From the NCBI GenBank assembly GCA_964445695.1, contig CAYULF010000002.1:124001-188000 (forward strand): a DNA stretch of 64,000 nucleotides. The letters run 5' to 3'. Under the pieces are notes generated by a model that saw only the letters and a program-made list of their open reading frames with translations, did not search any database and was not told the DNA's origin. The stretch is from JAUIKM01 sp964445695 (lineage in GTDB: Bacteria > Bacteroidota > Ignavibacteria > Kapaibacteriales > UBA7675). Shown here piece by piece: positions 63,179-64,000 of this stretch. Position numbers and translations under genes: made by a program. Positions within the stretch are counted from its first letter, which is position 1; each line of letters starts with the position of its first letter.

Positions 63179-64000
63179 TCAAACGGTGATTTCGATGCGG
63201 ACCGGCCGCCCCAGGCACTGCTCCAGCAGGGTCTGTTTGCGCGAAGCGCCCCACACTTCGATGTCGGGCGACGGCCCGTTTTTCCTGGTCTGGACTGAAA
63301 TCAGGGTGGTACGCGCCTTTTTCTTCACAGTCAGGCTGATGACGTTTTGCAGGCGGCGGCGATCCAGGCCCTCGGCGATGCGCAGAATGCCGGCCATCCA
63401 GCACATACGTTCGTGCAGGTCCTGCGGCAGGCGCTGCAGCGACTCGTGTTTGGGTTTTGGATGACTCTTGCGATGATAACGCGCCACATTGGCGATCAGC
63501 TCAATTTCATTGTTGGTAAAACCGAGCAGGTTGGAATTCTTGATGATGTAATAGGAATGGCGGTGGTGCGCCTGCGCGGAAATCACGTAGCCGACGTCGT
63601 GAAGCCAGGCCGCGGCTTCCAGAATTTCGCGTTCCTCGTCTCCGTAGCCGTGGTCCGCCTGCAAGGCATCGAAAAGCCGCACGGCCAGACGCCTGACGTG
63701 TTTGGCATGCGTCAGATTCACGCGGCAGTGTTCGCTCAGGTGCAGAACGGACTCGTAGCGCAGCCGGTTCAGGTGATGGTATTTGCGGATGTTGCGGCGT
63801 TTCTGGACGGTGTCCAGCAGAATGCCTTCGCGCAAGGCATAGTGCGAAAAACGCAGCGTCTTGATTTTCAGCTCCTGAACGAGCTGTTCGAGGATGAGAG
63901 CGCCGCCGACGATGATGTCCGCGCGTTTGGGGTCCATACCCGGAATACCGGCGCGTTTCTTGACGGTCTTCTGTTCGAGAAGCTGCCCCACCGCCCACAG
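63179..64000 (-). CDS. Ppx/GppA-family phosphatase, C-terminal part (runs off the window)
   Basis: The frame stays open to the window edge, so the N-terminal part is missing. The visible 274 residues comprise the end of the ASKHA-fold phosphatase core (GMDPKRADIIVGGALILEQL, VQELKIKTLRFSHYALREGI) and the C-terminal HD-type helical domain with EILEAAAWLHDVGYVISAQA, HHRHSYYIIKN and IANVARYHRKSHPK. This is the layout of exopolyphosphatase/guanosine pentaphosphate phosphohydrolases that act on polyphosphate or pppGpp. The active-site acidic residues lie outside the window. Confidence 0.9.
   Translation of the reverse strand: MWAVGQLLEQKTVKKRAGIPGMDPKRADIIVGGALILEQLVQELKIKTLRFSHYALREGILLDTVQKRRNIRKYHHLNRLRYESVLHLSEHCRVNLTHAKHVRRLAVRLFDALQADHGYGDEEREILEAAAWLHDVGYVISAQAHHRHSYYIIKNSNLLGFTNNEIELIANVARYHRKSHPKPKHESLQRLPQDLHERMCWMAGILRIAEGLDRRRLQNVISLTVKKKARTTLISVQTRKNGPSPDIEVWGASRKQTLLEQCLGRPVRIEITV

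Overview
The window is a moderately GC-rich bacterial chromosome segment (high fifties percent by eye, not computed). At least five exported proteins end in C-terminal domains of the Por/type IX secretion (T9SS) type: the subtilase, the VIT/vWA protein, a twin pair of secreted proteins and a 508-residue protein. With OmpA/PD40, SusC-free outer-membrane proteins, a TPR-LuxR regulator family and an RND pump of the large Bacteroidota kind, this points to the Bacteroidota/Chlorobi (FCB) group. Many genes have clear Shine-Dalgarno sequences (gap, ktrA, era-fic operon), which argues for a lineage outside classical Bacteroidia, such as an Ignavibacteria-, Kapabacteria- or Rhodothermia-like group. The exact lineage cannot be fixed from the sequence alone.

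Layout. 0-6 kb: central carbon genes icd, gap and pgk, with a small secreted protein and a rhomboid protease. 5.8-8 kb: an ECF sigma factor overlapping an anti-sigma-like protein that carries a beta-barrel-like tail. 8-9.1 kb: a gene-free stretch with a 10-bp tandem repeat. 9.2-20.1 kb: T9SS cargo island (S8 protease with YCF48-like and Hydin-like domains, VIT/vWA protein, two tandem paralogous secreted proteins with shared promoter blocks and terminators). 20.4-26 kb: three tandem paralogous TPR-LuxR regulators. 26.3-28.7 kb: a lipoprotein / membrane protein / HAD operon. 28.8-33.3 kb: Ktr/Trk potassium uptake (ktrB, ktrA) and a double-OmpA-domain PD40 protein. 33.8-35.2 kb: a lipoprotein and tRNA-Ser(UGA).

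35.4-41.4 kb, minus strand: an apparent operon isochorismatase-like hydrolase, Acs-like ligase, heptosyltransferase-like GT9, MsbA-like ABC exporter and RidA. The Acs-like enzyme lacks the catalytic lysine. 41.6-43.4 kb: TRAP small and large permeases without a binding protein. 43.7-47.4 kb, minus strand: overlapping ydbS-ydbT-era-fic operon, whose Fic protein lacks the catalytic histidine. 47.7-50 kb: two outer-membrane proteins. 50.2-57 kb: tolC-tetR-MFP-RND efflux operon with a pair of matching operator-like palindromes at its head. 57.2-60.9 kb: NDP-sugar pyrophosphorylase, metK, ahcY (activated methyl cycle). 61.2-64 kb: another T9SS protein and the 3' part of a Ppx/GppA phosphatase gene.

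The most unusual signals are not genes. The 7-mer TGTTTAA/TTAAACA occurs about 53 times (about 3 expected), on both strands and inside genes, at a density like that of DNA-uptake sequences. A dispersed element with a perfect 13-bp-arm hairpin and a conserved one-sided tail occurs three times. No CRISPR array, transposase or prophage gene was seen.
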